Below, piece after piece: positions 1 through 8,900 of a stretch of 46,432 nucleotides of DNA; position 1 is the stretch's first letter; the number at the start of each line of letters is the position of its first letter. Origin of the DNA: an uncultured Christensenella sp. (GTDB taxonomy: Bacteria; Bacillota; Clostridia; Christensenellales; Borkfalkiaceae); NCBI GenBank assembly GCA_910585235.1, contig CAJUCM010000013.1:1-46432 (forward strand). Direction: 5' to 3'. Below the pieces are notes generated by a model. The model worked only from the letters and a program-made list of their open reading frames with translations, was not told the origin of the DNA and made no database searches. Both the position numbers and the translations under genes were made by a program.

Positions 1-188
1 CTTTACAATTTGTCAAGGCGGCGTATTCCGTCCACAGACGGTAAGCACAAGCGACGACAAAACTATGTAATTTTTACAAAAATGATATAATTGCTCACAA
101 TGATTTTATCAAGAATAGAACACAAATTTTTTACTTTATTTGTCGAATATACAATTTAATTGTTTGCTTTATATGAAACATTAAAGCG
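1..188. other. AT-rich left-edge intergenic region
   Basis: The first ~55 bases are more GC-rich and contain a short reading frame open from the window edge (frame starting at base 2, stop at 68-70), which could be the tail of an upstream gene but is too short to identify. From about 60 the sequence becomes strongly AT-rich with no gene that I can support. The 10-mer CTTTACAATT at 1-10 recurs at 2461-2470, bracketing the restriction-modification genes. Confidence 0.35.
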
Positions 189-217
189 TTGATTTTCGTA
201 ATCATTTGTGATATAAT
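189..217 (+). promoter_or_regulatory. Promoter of the restriction-modification operon, leaderless type
   Basis: TTGATT (189-194), a 17-nt spacer and TATAAT (212-217) with an extended -10 TG at 209-210. Only 6 nt separate the -10 box from the ATG at 224, so transcription should start at or next to the start codon and there is no room for a ribosome binding site. Confidence 0.75.
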
Positions 218-223
218 AAAATT

Positions 224-1072
224 ATGGACAAAATATATTGTAAAAATGAGCATACCGTTATTTGGGGTGATGTATTAGAACAGTTAAACAATATTCCAGA
301 TGAAACAGTTGATTTGATTTTTATTGACCCTCCATATAATATTGGCAAAATGTTTTCAACACTAAAAGACAGTTGGAAATCTGACAAAGAATATTTGAAT
401 TGGTGTTATAGTTGGATTGATATTTGTATAAGAAAATTAAAATCAAATGGCAGTATGTATATAATGACATCAACTCAATTTATGCCATATTTCGATTTAT
501 ATATTAGAAAACAATTACATATTTTATCGCGCATTGTTTGGGAATATGATAGTTCAGGTGTGCAAGCAAAAAAATATTACGGGTCTTTGTATGAGCCTAT
601 TTTGTATTGCGTTAAAGATAAAAACAACTACACATTTAATTCGAATGACATTTTAGTTGAAGCCAAAACAGGTAGTCAAAGAAAACTTATAGATTATAGA
701 AAACCTATACCCACACCATACAATACTGAAAAAGTACCCGGTAATGTTTGGCATTTTAATAGAGTTAGATTTAGAATGAGCGAGTACGAAAATCACCCCA
801 CTCAAAAACCCATTGCTTTACTTGATAGAATAATTAAGGCAAGTTCAAATGTCGGTGATTTGATATTAGACCCTTTTGCCGGAACCTTTACTACTTCTTT
901 TGTCGCACAAAATCTTGGGCGCAAAAGTATCGGTATAGAGATTGCTGCCGATTATGTTAAAATTGGATTAAGAAGATTGGGAATTTGTGATGAAGTAGAC
1001 GGGATACCCCTGTTGAAAGAAAAATGGCAAAAACAAGTTGCAACCAAATCAAACATAGGCGGTGTTTTATGA
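224..1072 (+). CDS. DNA adenine methyltransferase, beta class, YhdJ-like (type II RM)
   Basis: A 282-residue S-adenosylmethionine-dependent DNA methyltransferase. The catalytic motif IV DPPY (residues 35-38) precedes the AdoMet-binding motif I (DPFAG, 216-220, followed by TFTT instead of the usual SGTT), with HPTQKP at 191-196 between them. This order defines the beta class of N6-adenine/N4-cytosine enzymes. The C-terminal stretch GIEI...GLRRL resembles my memory of the YhdJ family, which methylates ATGCAT; that specificity is an inference. The gene is AT-rich compared with the genes after 4 kb and its stop codon overlaps the downstream endonuclease start as ATGA. The start follows from the promoter placed directly in front of it. 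It should protect host DNA against the endonuclease. Confidence 0.9.
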   Translation: MDKIYCKNEHTVIWGDVLEQLNNIPDETVDLIFIDPPYNIGKMFSTLKDSWKSDKEYLNWCYSWIDICIRKLKSNGSMYIMTSTQFMPYFDLYIRKQLHILSRIVWEYDSSGVQAKKYYGSLYEPILYCVKDKNNYTFNSNDILVEAKTGSQRKLIDYRKPIPTPYNTEKVPGNVWHFNRVRFRMSEYENHPTQKPIALLDRIIKASSNVGDLILDPFAGTFTTSFVAQNLGRKSIGIEIAADYVKIGLRRLGICDEVDGIPLLKEKWQKQVATKSNIGGVL

Positions 1073-2193
1073 CAGACTTTAAAAACGAGATTGACAATAT
1101 CGTTATTAGCACATTCGGTGAAACCGATGGCATTTTAATTTTAAAATCAAGCGATTTAATCAAATATTTAATTGCAAAAACAAAGTCGGCAAACAGTTCT
1201 TCAAAAGCGCGTGGAAGTTTTGGAAACTTGTATGCCATATATGTACTTATCGAGGATTATCTATCAAAAGGATTTGATAAATCAAACGAATATAAAAATT
1301 ATGCTGGTGCAACATTTTCCGCCTTATTCACAAGACAACGCCAGTTGCCTTTTGGTGCAAAATTGCAAAATCACGCTTTAAATCACCGTATGAATATGGA
1401 ATTTAAAAAAATATGCAACACCTGTGAATATACTCCCATATTAAGAGACCCTAAAACAAATCATTATTGGTTTAATGAAAGATTATTAAAATTTGATATA
1501 AATGGAAAAATGATTTGTATTGCCGATATTGTTATAAATATTATTGACAAATATGTGCAAACAAAAATGAATACATTTAATCAATTTATATTAACTTGCG
1601 AACAACTTAAATCTATGGATAATCAAACTGACGATACTATCATAGATTTTATTATGCAGTTAATAAAACCAGAAATGGACGCAAGAATTTTTGAAATTGT
1701 AAGTTTTTCTATATTAAAATATTATTATCGTAATATAAAAATTTATTGGGGATACACAAAAGAAAATTTAGTTGCTGATAATTTATCTTTATATAAAACA
1801 GGAAGAACAAATGCAAATGATGGCGGTATTGACTTTGTAATGAAACCGTTAGGTCGATTTTTTCAGGTTACAGAAACATTAGATATAAAAAAATATTTTC
1901 TTGATATTGATAAAATTGAAAAATATCCATTATCTTTTGTAGTAAAAACAGAAATGCAAATTGAAGATATTAAAAAAGTTTTTCAAGAAGATGCGGAAAA
2001 AATTTATGGAATTGAAACTATTGTAAATACCTATATGGGGTGCATTGAAGAAATAATAAATATTCCTCAACTAAAAGAATACTTGTTATCTGCCATAAAT
2101 AACGGATTTTTAAAAGATATTTTAAATGAAATTATTCAACAAAGTAAAGTAGAGTTTAATTATAACGAGGATATCGACGAAGAAGATAATTAA
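1069..2193 (+). CDS. Probable type II restriction endonuclease
   Basis: A 374-residue protein starting at an ATG (1069) that overlaps the methyltransferase stop (ATGA), so the two are translationally coupled. An in-frame ATG at 1024 lies well inside the methyltransferase and is less likely. The role is assigned mainly from context: a solitary beta-class methyltransferase with a coupled partner of endonuclease size. The segment around residues 250-270 (NDGGIDF followed by FFQVTE) resembles a PD-(D/E)xK-type core, with D255 and then Q266/E269 in a non-canonical form. I cannot place it in a named endonuclease family. If the methyltransferase is YhdJ-like, the target might be ATGCAT. Codon use is strongly AT-biased, suggesting recent acquisition with its partner. 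Confidence 0.7.
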   Translation: MTDFKNEIDNIVISTFGETDGILILKSSDLIKYLIAKTKSANSSSKARGSFGNLYAIYVLIEDYLSKGFDKSNEYKNYAGATFSALFTRQRQLPFGAKLQNHALNHRMNMEFKKICNTCEYTPILRDPKTNHYWFNERLLKFDINGKMICIADIVINIIDKYVQTKMNTFNQFILTCEQLKSMDNQTDDTIIDFIMQLIKPEMDARIFEIVSFSILKYYYRNIKIYWGYTKENLVADNLSLYKTGRTNANDGGIDFVMKPLGRFFQVTETLDIKKYFLDIDKIEKYPLSFVVKTEMQIEDIKKVFQEDAEKIYGIETIVNTYMGCIEEIINIPQLKEYLLSAINNGFLKDILNEIIQQSKVEFNYNEDIDEEDN

Positions 2194-2200
2194 ATATATT

Positions 2201-2374
2201 AGTAATACCTTTTACGCCACTATGTCACACTGTAACACTTTTGACTAAAAAACAGTGCCGAAGTGCCATAAGGTTACTATTACCTTATGGCACTTCGGAA
2301 CACGGAACATAAACGGCAATAGGTGCGGGCGGCGACAGCCGCCCGCACAGTGGCGTATAGTATTACTACGCCAC
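2201..2374. repeat. Cluster of nested inverted repeats after the endonuclease gene
   Basis: The gap between the endonuclease (ends 2193) and the next gene (2512) holds several hairpins. One is a perfect 17-bp stem at 2258-2274/2282-2298 with a 7-nt loop. A second is a perfect 11-bp GC-rich stem at 2323-2333/2338-2348 with loop GACA. A third is an 8-bp stem at 2350-2357/2367-2374. An outer pairing joins AGTAATAC (2201-2208) and TACGCCAC (2213-2220) to GTATTACT (2360-2367) and GTGGCGTA (2350-2357), so the third hairpin and the outer pairing are mutually exclusive. No T tract follows the long stems, so this is not an ordinary terminator. The rest of the gap to 2511 is plain AT-rich sequence. Confidence 0.7.
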
Positions 2375-2511
2375 CCCGTAACGTGTAACAGATTTTGGGG
2401 TGTTTAATGTTAAATCGGCTATTATTCAATAAAAAATGACAAAATACTCTTTACACCTTGCTTTACAATTATGGGTGGGCATTGGGTGGGAAAAATCAAG
2501 GAGTATTTATT

Positions 2512-2694
2512 ATGAGTAAAATACCAAGCGGCTTAACAGTCATTTATTTTGACGATAAAGAAAAGAATATATATGCGGAACTGCCGCCCGATAATGAGCA
2601 AGCAAAAAGGCTGTCAAAACGCATTTACAAAAGCGCAATGACAGCCATATCTGCCGAAAAGAAGACCGACGAACCGTTAACCCCTCGCGACTAA
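2512..2694 (+). CDS. Small hypothetical protein, 60 aa
   Basis: A 60-residue reading frame with a convincing ribosome binding site, AAGGAG at 2498-2503, 8 nt before the ATG; this decides the start over an upstream TTG at 2458. The protein is hydrophilic and charged, with no signal peptide or membrane segment, and begins MSKIPSGLTVIYFDDKEKN. I do not recognise a family. It follows the restriction-modification genes and the hairpin cluster and shares their low GC, so it may belong to the same acquired segment. Good start context and intact frame argue for a real gene. Confidence 0.55.
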   Translation: MSKIPSGLTVIYFDDKEKNIYAELPPDNEQAKRLSKRIYKSAMTAISAEKKTDEPLTPRD

Positions 2695-2816
2695 TTGCTT
2701 GCCGTATAGTTTATAGTCCGATAACGGCAACTCCACTTGGCAATAATATTCAAGTCTATTTACTTGCAATATTACTATGTTCTTTTTTATCGCCTTGCGG
2801 TGCACCAAAAGTATAA

Positions 2817-2853
2817 TCCGAATTGTTTACTTGTAACAAGTGAATAATTCGGA
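2817..2853. terminator. Possibly bidirectional intrinsic terminator
   Basis: A 17-bp stem with two G-U wobbles (2817-2833/2837-2853) and a 3-nt loop. On the plus strand it is followed by TTTACTTTTTA, and on the minus strand by a weaker T-rich tract. It lies between the convergent small gene (ends 2694) and ogt (ends 2885) and could serve both. Confidence 0.7.
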
Positions 2854-2884
2854 TTTACTTTTTATATTGTCAATTATAGTGTTT

Positions 2885-3418
2885 TTAAGGCGCTGTACTG
2901 TGTTTGGGAATAAAGTATTGTTCTTTGTAGCCGCCTTCGAGTTTCAAAAAATAAATTTTTTTATCGATGCCGCCGGCATAGCCTGCAAGACTGTTATTTG
3001 TTCCTACAACTCTATGACAGGGGACAATAAGATTTATGTTGTTTTTGCCTACGGCTGTTCCAACCGCCTGTGCAGACATGCGGGGCAGTCCGCGCCGCGC
3101 TGCAATTTTTTTTGCGATCTCGCGATATGTAATGGTTGTTCCGTAGGGGATTTCATGTAGGATATTCCAAACCTCGATTTGAAAGGGTGTGCCTATCATG
3201 TGGATCGGCGGCTCGAAATCAGGCTTTTTCCCTTGAAAATAAATATCAAGCCAACGCTTTAACTCTTTCGTTACAGGCGTTTCTCTCGGTTCGTTCTCTT
3301 TGTCAAGACAATAAGCATAATACTTTTCTTCCTTAAACCAAACTCCGACGACGCCTATATCGTCGGCGGCAAGAAGTATATCGCCTACGGGTGAATTGTA
3401 TATGGATGTATAGTGCAT
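2885..3418 (-). CDS. ogt: Methylated-DNA--protein-cysteine S-methyltransferase
   Basis: A 177-residue suicide repair protein that transfers the alkyl group from O6-alkylguanine (and O4-alkylthymine) to its own cysteine. The active-site motif PCHRVVG is intact in the C-terminal half, after the helix-turn-helix region containing IPYGTTITYREIA. Length matches the single-domain Ogt family with no Ada regulatory domain. The start MHYTSIYNSPVG at 3418 is preceded by GGGAGGA (plus-strand 3427-3432) with normal spacing, so the in-frame extension to 3568 is rejected. A strong promoter lies 59-86 nt upstream. It is the only confident minus-strand gene here and is unrelated to its neighbours. Confidence 0.93.
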   Translation of the reverse strand: MHYTSIYNSPVGDILLAADDIGVVGVWFKEEKYYAYCLDKENEPRETPVTKELKRWLDIYFQGKKPDFEPPIHMIGTPFQIEVWNILHEIPYGTTITYREIAKKIAARRGLPRMSAQAVGTAVGKNNINLIVPCHRVVGTNNSLAGYAGGIDKKIYFLKLEGGYKEQYFIPKHSTAP

Positions 3419-3476
3419 AATTTTATCCTCCCGATATTTATTACTGTTTGTATGTGCTATAATTAAAACATAAATT

Positions 3477-3504
3477 ATTATAATTGATATAATTATTTCG
3501 TCAA
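3477..3504 (-). promoter_or_regulatory. ogt promoter
   Basis: Reading the minus strand: TTGACG (3504-3499), a 16-nt spacer and TATAAT (3482-3477), close to consensus. The predicted transcript begins near 3470, giving a ~50-nt leader that carries the GGGAGGA ribosome binding site. Confidence 0.75.
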
Positions 3505-3584
3505 GCATTATCGCAATATCGTCAGAAGAACGGCGTATAAATGACAAGAAAATAATGAATTTTATCAATCGGACTCAACTGTTT

Positions 3585-3616
3585 GTAAATCCGCCGACGG
3601 TAGTCGGCGGATTTAC
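3585..3616 (+). terminator. Strong intrinsic terminator without an obvious upstream gene
   Basis: A perfect 14-bp stem (3585-3598/3603-3616) with a 4-nt loop, followed by TTTTTA. The orientation of the T tract is plus strand, yet the nearest gene upstream (ogt) is on the minus strand. An extended -10 box TGCTATAAT lies at 3455-3463 on the plus strand, so the two could bound a short non-coding transcript. Confidence 0.7.
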
Positions 3617-3929
3617 TTTTTAGGGAATGAATTGTTTCAAAAGAATTATTCTTGAAATATTTTTGCACGAAGAGCCTTTTTTAATAGAAAATGTTTGTCA
3701 AAATGTGAAATTCAAACACATTTTTATCGAAATACCTTAAAAATTTATTTTTAGACGATCAGTTTTATGGAGAAAATTAGCTTTTTTGTTTTTACGGATT
3801 TAGTAAAAAAAGGAAAATATAGCGTTAATATCCGAAATATGTTTTGTATTTCTTCCAAAAACAGAACACATTTTTATAAAATTGCTCAAAAACAAATGGA
3901 AAATATTATCCATGTAAAAAAATTTCAGA

Positions 3930-3958
3930 TTGAATTATGTCCCGTGTAATGTTATAAT
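3930..3958 (+). promoter_or_regulatory. Promoter of the glycan-utilisation locus
   Basis: TTGAAT (3930-3935), a 17-nt spacer and TATAAT (3953-3958). Transcription would start near 3965, leaving a ~109-nt leader before the GH43 start at 4074. No other promoter of similar quality was seen before the AraC gene ends at 24235, so it may drive a ~20-kb transcript. The repeats at 3700-3727 and 3865-3877 upstream are candidate regulator sites. Confidence 0.75.
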
Positions 3959-4073
3959 TATGTAGAGTAATTGTAAAAAAAGTGAAAACCCTGTAAAAAT
4001 CAGCGAAAAATTCGGGATGTGGAATTTGCTTTATTTGCAATTTTCAACGGATAATGTGAGGAGGGAAAAGGGA

Positions 4074-5906
4074 ATGAGGTTCAAGAAATTCATGGGAGGC
4101 GCGCTTGCGGCTACGCTCACGATAGCGGCATTTTCCGGCGGAGTGATTTCGGCGGAGGCGGAGGACAGTGCGCCTGAGGGAAGCGCGTTCAACGTTGCGG
4201 CGCCCTATACGGAGGGCGGGGATGAGATGGCGGGCTATCTTTACGTTCACTTCATTGATCAGGAACAGAATGCGAAGAAAGAGCAGGTCTATTTTTCGAT
4301 TTCGCCGAACGCAAAGGAATGGTATGTCTTAAACGACGGAAATCCCGTTGCCGAGAGTACGCTCGGAGAAAGAGGAATCCGCGATCCCTACATTCTGCGC
4401 AAACACGACGGTACGGGATATTACATTATCGCGACCGATCTTTCCATTTATAACATCAATGGAAACTGGGGACAGTCCCAGCAGGCGGGCAGTCATAATA
4501 TCATTGTTTGGGAAACTGCCGATCTTACAGATCTGGGCGAGCCGAGAATGGTTGAAATCGCGCCTGAGAACGCGACTTGCACTTGGGCGCCCGAAGCGAT
4601 CTGGGACGACGAGAAGGACGCCTATATGGTATTCTGGTCCGTGCTTGCCAAAAAGTCCTGGAACAACAACGGCACGCGGGAAGAGGGTATGGACTGGACG
4701 CACCATGTTTACAGGTGCTATACGGATGACTTTATTACTTTTACCGAACCCGAAATTTATATCGAGAGCGAACAGCAGACGATCGACTCGACGATTATTC
4801 GGGAGGGCGATACTTATTACCGTTTTACAAAGGTCGAAACGAATCGCGACGCAGATTTTTACGATCCCCAATACGGGTCAAAGACGATCTTTATGGAAAA
4901 GAGCAAATCTTTGAGCGGCGAGTTTGAAATGGTTTCGACCTATAAAATCGACGGAAAGCATTGGTCGCAGAGTACGGGCTTTGAGGGACCTGCCATTTTC
5001 AAACTTAACGAAAGGGATTCGGGCGGAAAGGATCAGTGGTGTTTAATGCTTGACGACTACGGCGGGATCGGTTATACGCCCTTCATCACGGACGATATTA
5101 CAAGGGGCGAATTTACGAAGTCGGCGGATATATCCTTTGACGCGCACGGCAGACACGGCGCGTTCCTGACTTTGACGAAGAACGAGTTCGACGCTCTCTG
5201 TACAAAGTACGGTCTTCAACTCGAAGAGAGCGAGCGCGAGCACAAAGAAGTGTTCTCGATGAGCTTTGAGGATAATGCGGAAGTGAATACGGGTTCTGCG
5301 GCGGCGACGCTGAGCGGTACGCTCGAATACGTCGACGGCGTGAAAGAGGGAACAGAAGCCGCAAAGTTTGACGGGCAGGATCATATTGCGATTGACGGTA
5401 GCGCGCTTGCGGGCTTAGACGGGTTCACCGTTTCGTTTGCGGCAAAACTCAATCACCCGACGGGCGGGGCTTCGGGAAGAAGCTGGATTTTCTATGCGGC
5501 GGCAAATAATGATAACGTGACGTGGGCACAGGAGAAATACGTCGGTCTTATTTGGGGTGAAAACGGAAGTGAAGATATTGCGGCGCAGAGATTCTGGAAC
5601 GGAAGATCGCCCGCGCCTTCCAAGCAAGTTGCGGCAAGCGTAAGCGAATGGAAACATATTACGGTCGTATTCGGTAAGAGACATACAACAATCTTTGTCA
5701 ACGGAGAGCAGGTTGCCAGAACGCGTTCCTCCATTGATTTGACGACGATTTTGGGAGCGAATCCTACGATCTACATAGGCAGAGCGCAATGGGGCGGCGG
5801 AGAATATTCCAACTGCGTGCTCGACGAATACAAAATTCATAACTGGGGCATGACGGCGGAAGAAGTAAAGAAGAACTATCAAGACGTGATGGGGATCGCG
5901 GAATAA
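4074..5906 (+). CDS. Secreted GH43-family glycosidase with C-terminal LamG domain
   Basis: A 610-residue exported enzyme. The start at 4074 is set by AGGAGG at 4059-4064 and gives a classic signal peptide (basic MRFKKF, hydrophobic core, cleavage near residues 28-30); an upstream in-frame start at 4017 would spoil it. The five-bladed propeller catalytic region covers about 50-385. The GH43 base is likely D104 in RDPYI, the TWAPEAIWD segment is at 170-178, D238 may be the pKa modulator, and the general acid is likely E304 in FEGP. Residues ~392-610 look like a LamG/concanavalin-type jelly roll. GH43 members release arabinose, xylose or galactose from side chains; the galactan-type neighbours suggest arabinofuranosidase or exo-galactanase activity. 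It has no anchor. It is the first gene of the locus, 18 nt before the lipoprotein gene. Confidence 0.85.
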   Translation: MRFKKFMGGALAATLTIAAFSGGVISAEAEDSAPEGSAFNVAAPYTEGGDEMAGYLYVHFIDQEQNAKKEQVYFSISPNAKEWYVLNDGNPVAESTLGERGIRDPYILRKHDGTGYYIIATDLSIYNINGNWGQSQQAGSHNIIVWETADLTDLGEPRMVEIAPENATCTWAPEAIWDDEKDAYMVFWSVLAKKSWNNNGTREEGMDWTHHVYRCYTDDFITFTEPEIYIESEQQTIDSTIIREGDTYYRFTKVETNRDADFYDPQYGSKTIFMEKSKSLSGEFEMVSTYKIDGKHWSQSTGFEGPAIFKLNERDSGGKDQWCLMLDDYGGIGYTPFITDDITRGEFTKSADISFDAHGRHGAFLTLTKNEFDALCTKYGLQLEESEREHKEVFSMSFEDNAEVNTGSAAATLSGTLEYVDGVKEGTEAAKFDGQDHIAIDGSALAGLDGFTVSFAAKLNHPTGGASGRSWIFYAAANNDNVTWAQEKYVGLIWGENGSEDIAAQRFWNGRSPAPSKQVAASVSEWKHITVVFGKRHTTIFVNGEQVARTRSSIDLTTILGANPTIYIGRAQWGGGEYSNCVLDEYKIHNWGMTAEEVKKNYQDVMGIAE

Positions 5907-5924
5907 GGAGAAAAGGGGATAATT

Positions 5925-8900
5925 ATGAAAAAATTCTGGAAATTGGGTTTTGCGCTGTTGCCGGCTGTGATCGGCGCGGCATGCCTTGCCGCCTGCGGAG
6001 ACACGGAACATACGCATACGTTCCAAGACGGCTGGACAAACGACGGAAACGAGCACTGGCATAGCGCGACTTGCGAACATACGGAAGAGACGGACGGTAG
6101 AGCGCCGCATTCGTTTGAAGTCGTAAAGAGCTCCGATCAGCACTGGCAGGAATGTACCGTCTGCCATTATAAAAAAGACGAGGGCGCGCACGTGTACGAA
6201 TTTAATTACGACGGCGATCATCATTGGCAGGAATGCACTTTCTGCGGAGATAAAAAGGACAAAGAAGCGCACGCGATGGTCGAAGGCGCTTGCGATTGCG
6301 GATACGTTGATCCCGCGCAGAGGATCGTTTACACTTTGATCGGAAACGAATATGAGGTATCGCTCAGCGCCGCCGCATTGAACGACAGGACTTTCACGAG
6401 TTTTGAAATTCCAGAGGAGTACGAGGGCAAGAAAGTCAGAAAAATTGCCGAAAACGGTTTTAACGGGGCGAAATATCTCAAAGAAATTACGATCCCCAAA
6501 ACCGTTTGGTATATCGGCGACTATGCGTTCGGAGATTGTGCGGCGCTGACGGGGATCACGCTTCCCGCTACCTTGCAGGAACTCGGAAATCAGGTGTTCA
6601 GCGGCTGTAAAGAGCTTGCGGGAACGGTCGTAATACCTTCCAATATTACCGTGATCGGTGAAAATTTGTTCCTGAACTGTGAAAAACTGCAAGGCGTAAC
6701 TTTTGCGGAAGGTACGACGAGAATCGGCACGCAGGCGTTTGCAAACTGCAAATCGCTGATCGCGATCGAGATTCCCGAAACGGTTGAATATATCGGACTC
6801 AAAGCGTTTAAGGGAACGGGACTTACCGAGGTGAGCGTACCCGTTTCGGTCACGACGCTCTGCGCGTATGCGTTCCAGGATTGCACCGCCTTGACAACGG
6901 CGACGGTGAATGCAAACGTCGAATATGCGACGGGCGCATGGTTCAAGGGCTGTACCGCGCTTGAAACGTTGACGCTTCCCTTTGTCGGGCAGGACGTTTA
7001 TCCGCTCGAAGTTTCTGCTTCCGCGCTCGGCTTTGCGTTCGGAACGGAGAACTACGGCACGGCGGAAACCGTTCAGGCGGTCGAACAGGACGGGGTGACG
7101 TATTATATGCCCAAGTCGCTGAAAGCGCTCACCGTTTTGGGAGGGTATATCAAATCGGGCGCGTTTGACAACTGCTCCATGCTTGGAAATGTTACGCTCA
7201 AAGAGGCGGTCACGGCGGAGACGGATACTTTTGAAAACTGTACCGCAAACTTTACCGTGGAATTTACGGCATCCGTTAAAAATTTGCAGATTTTGAAAGA
7301 CGAGGCGTCCGTAAATACGGCGCATGCCGGCGAAACGCTTGCGCTCTCTTATGAGACGACCAGGTTTGCGACAGTGACTGTCGCCGTAACCAAAGGGGAC
7401 GCGGCGGCAACGGAGAGCGACTATACATATAACAAAGAAAATCATACGATCGTGTTCAATACCGTGGGCAATTATACGGTCACGGTGATTGCGACGACGG
7501 GCGCGGGTGAACCCGCTCAACGTGCCGTCACGATCGAAATTACGCTTCCTGCACCCGAATTGAGCGAAATCACGCTCGACCCCGCAACGGCGGAACTTAC
7601 GGCGGGCGGTACGGTTGAAACGACTCTCTCCTTTACGGCGGACGAGGAAAGCGAGATTTCCGTCGTTGTCAAAAAGGACGGCGTGGCGGTCGAAGGCGTC
7701 TATGACGAGGCAAGCAAGAAAATTACGGTGAACGCAGTCGGCGTCTATACGATCGAAGTGACGGCGACGCGCAACGGACAGCCGGTCACAAAGACTGCAA
7801 TATTCAGCGTGAGCAATGCCGAAGCGGTGAAACCTGAAATTACGCTCTCTGCCACGTCTGCAACAGTTGCCGAGGGTACGGGGTCAACGCTGACGGTAAG
7901 CGTCAATTATCCTGAGGGCGCGACCAAAAAGAACGAAACGTTCACATTTGCTAAACTGAATGGTTCGGCATTCGAGAATGCGGACGCAAACGACTACGAA
8001 TGGAATGAGGAAACAAAGACCTTTACCCCCAAAGTCGCGGGAACGTATCAGATCAAACTGAGCGCGCTGACCGAAGAGGGCGGAGAGGCGGAACAGACCG
8101 TTACGGTAACCGCGACGGTTGCGGAAATTACTTTGAGCCTTACGACGGCAAAAACGAATGGCTGGGTGCGCGCCGTGGCGGATACGGAAACCGAAATAGT
8201 TTATGAGGTGACGGGTTACGCAGGCGGCTACAACGTTACGTTTGAAAAGAGCGTAGACGCGGCTTCGATTGCGGCGGCTTCGGGCAAAACTGCGGTGAAC
8301 GTATCGTTCGGCGAACCCGACACCGTTACGTTTAAGGTGATTTATACGCATAAGACGGATGCGACGAAGAAAGTCGAGCTTGAAATTCCCGTATCGTTCG
8401 TAAGCAGTGCGGACGCTCCCGTTCTTGGGGAAGATCCCTTCGGCGGAACGTATTCTACGCTCGTTACCAGCACGGGCTTAATGCTTTACTTTAACGTGAT
8501 CGACGGGGCGAATCAGATTTCCGCCGAAAACGTTTCGTTTGCCTGCGTGGATCAATCTGCTTTGAAAGATCTGAAAGCCGACGGGAAGGTTACTGTCACC
8601 AAAGTAAACGGTCTCGATAATCAGTGGTTTGCGTTGATCGAAGATTTCGACGGAGATAACAATAAAGCAAACGGACAAATTTCAATCAAACTGACGGCAA
8701 CCGTTGACGGAAAGACGGCGGCGGCAACAAAGGTGTTTGAAGTTAAACCTGTCGCAACCGATAACCAGTCGGAGATTACTAAATATATGAAAGCGGTGCT
8801 CGGTGAGAATTTCCAGTCCAACGTACAGTTTATCGGAAATTCCGGCATTCGTCAGAATATGATCGTCTCAAAAACGGGTATCATACATCATCGCAGCGGC

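Larger units (their letters stand above)
3419..4073. other. 655-bp AT-rich intergenic region between ogt and the glycan locus
   Basis: This stretch holds the ogt promoter, an orphan plus-strand terminator (3585-3616), and the glycan-locus promoter (3930-3958). It also has two exact copies of AACACATTTTTAT (3715-3727 and 3865-3877) exactly 150 bp apart, and an inverted repeat AAAATGTG-N9-CACATTTT (3700-3707/3717-3724). A 60-codon open frame at 3767-3949 has no ribosome binding site and runs into the promoter, so it is not called as a gene. Confidence 0.6.

Noticed and set aside
1024..1068. A longer start for the restriction endonuclease
   Set aside because: The ATG at 1069 gives the typical ATGA coupling to the methyltransferase stop; the extra 15 residues are translated from methyltransferase coding sequence.
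2817..2853. An attachment site for a mobile element at the AT-rich stem near ogt
   Set aside because: The structure is fully explained as a terminator between convergent genes and no second copy was noticed.
3767..3949. A 60-codon AT-rich open frame before the glycan locus
   Set aside because: No ribosome binding site, no family resemblance, and the locus promoter overlaps its 3' end.
3983..3996. A catabolite-control (cre)-like sequence TGAAAACCCTGTAA just after the predicted transcription start
   Set aside because: It lacks the central CG and other conserved positions of the cre consensus, so a CcpA site cannot be supported.
5415..7520. A 701-codon open frame on the minus strand
   Set aside because: It lies antisense to the GH43 and lipoprotein genes, is very rich in Arg with no recognisable domain, and arises because stop codons are rare in the complement of this codon usage.
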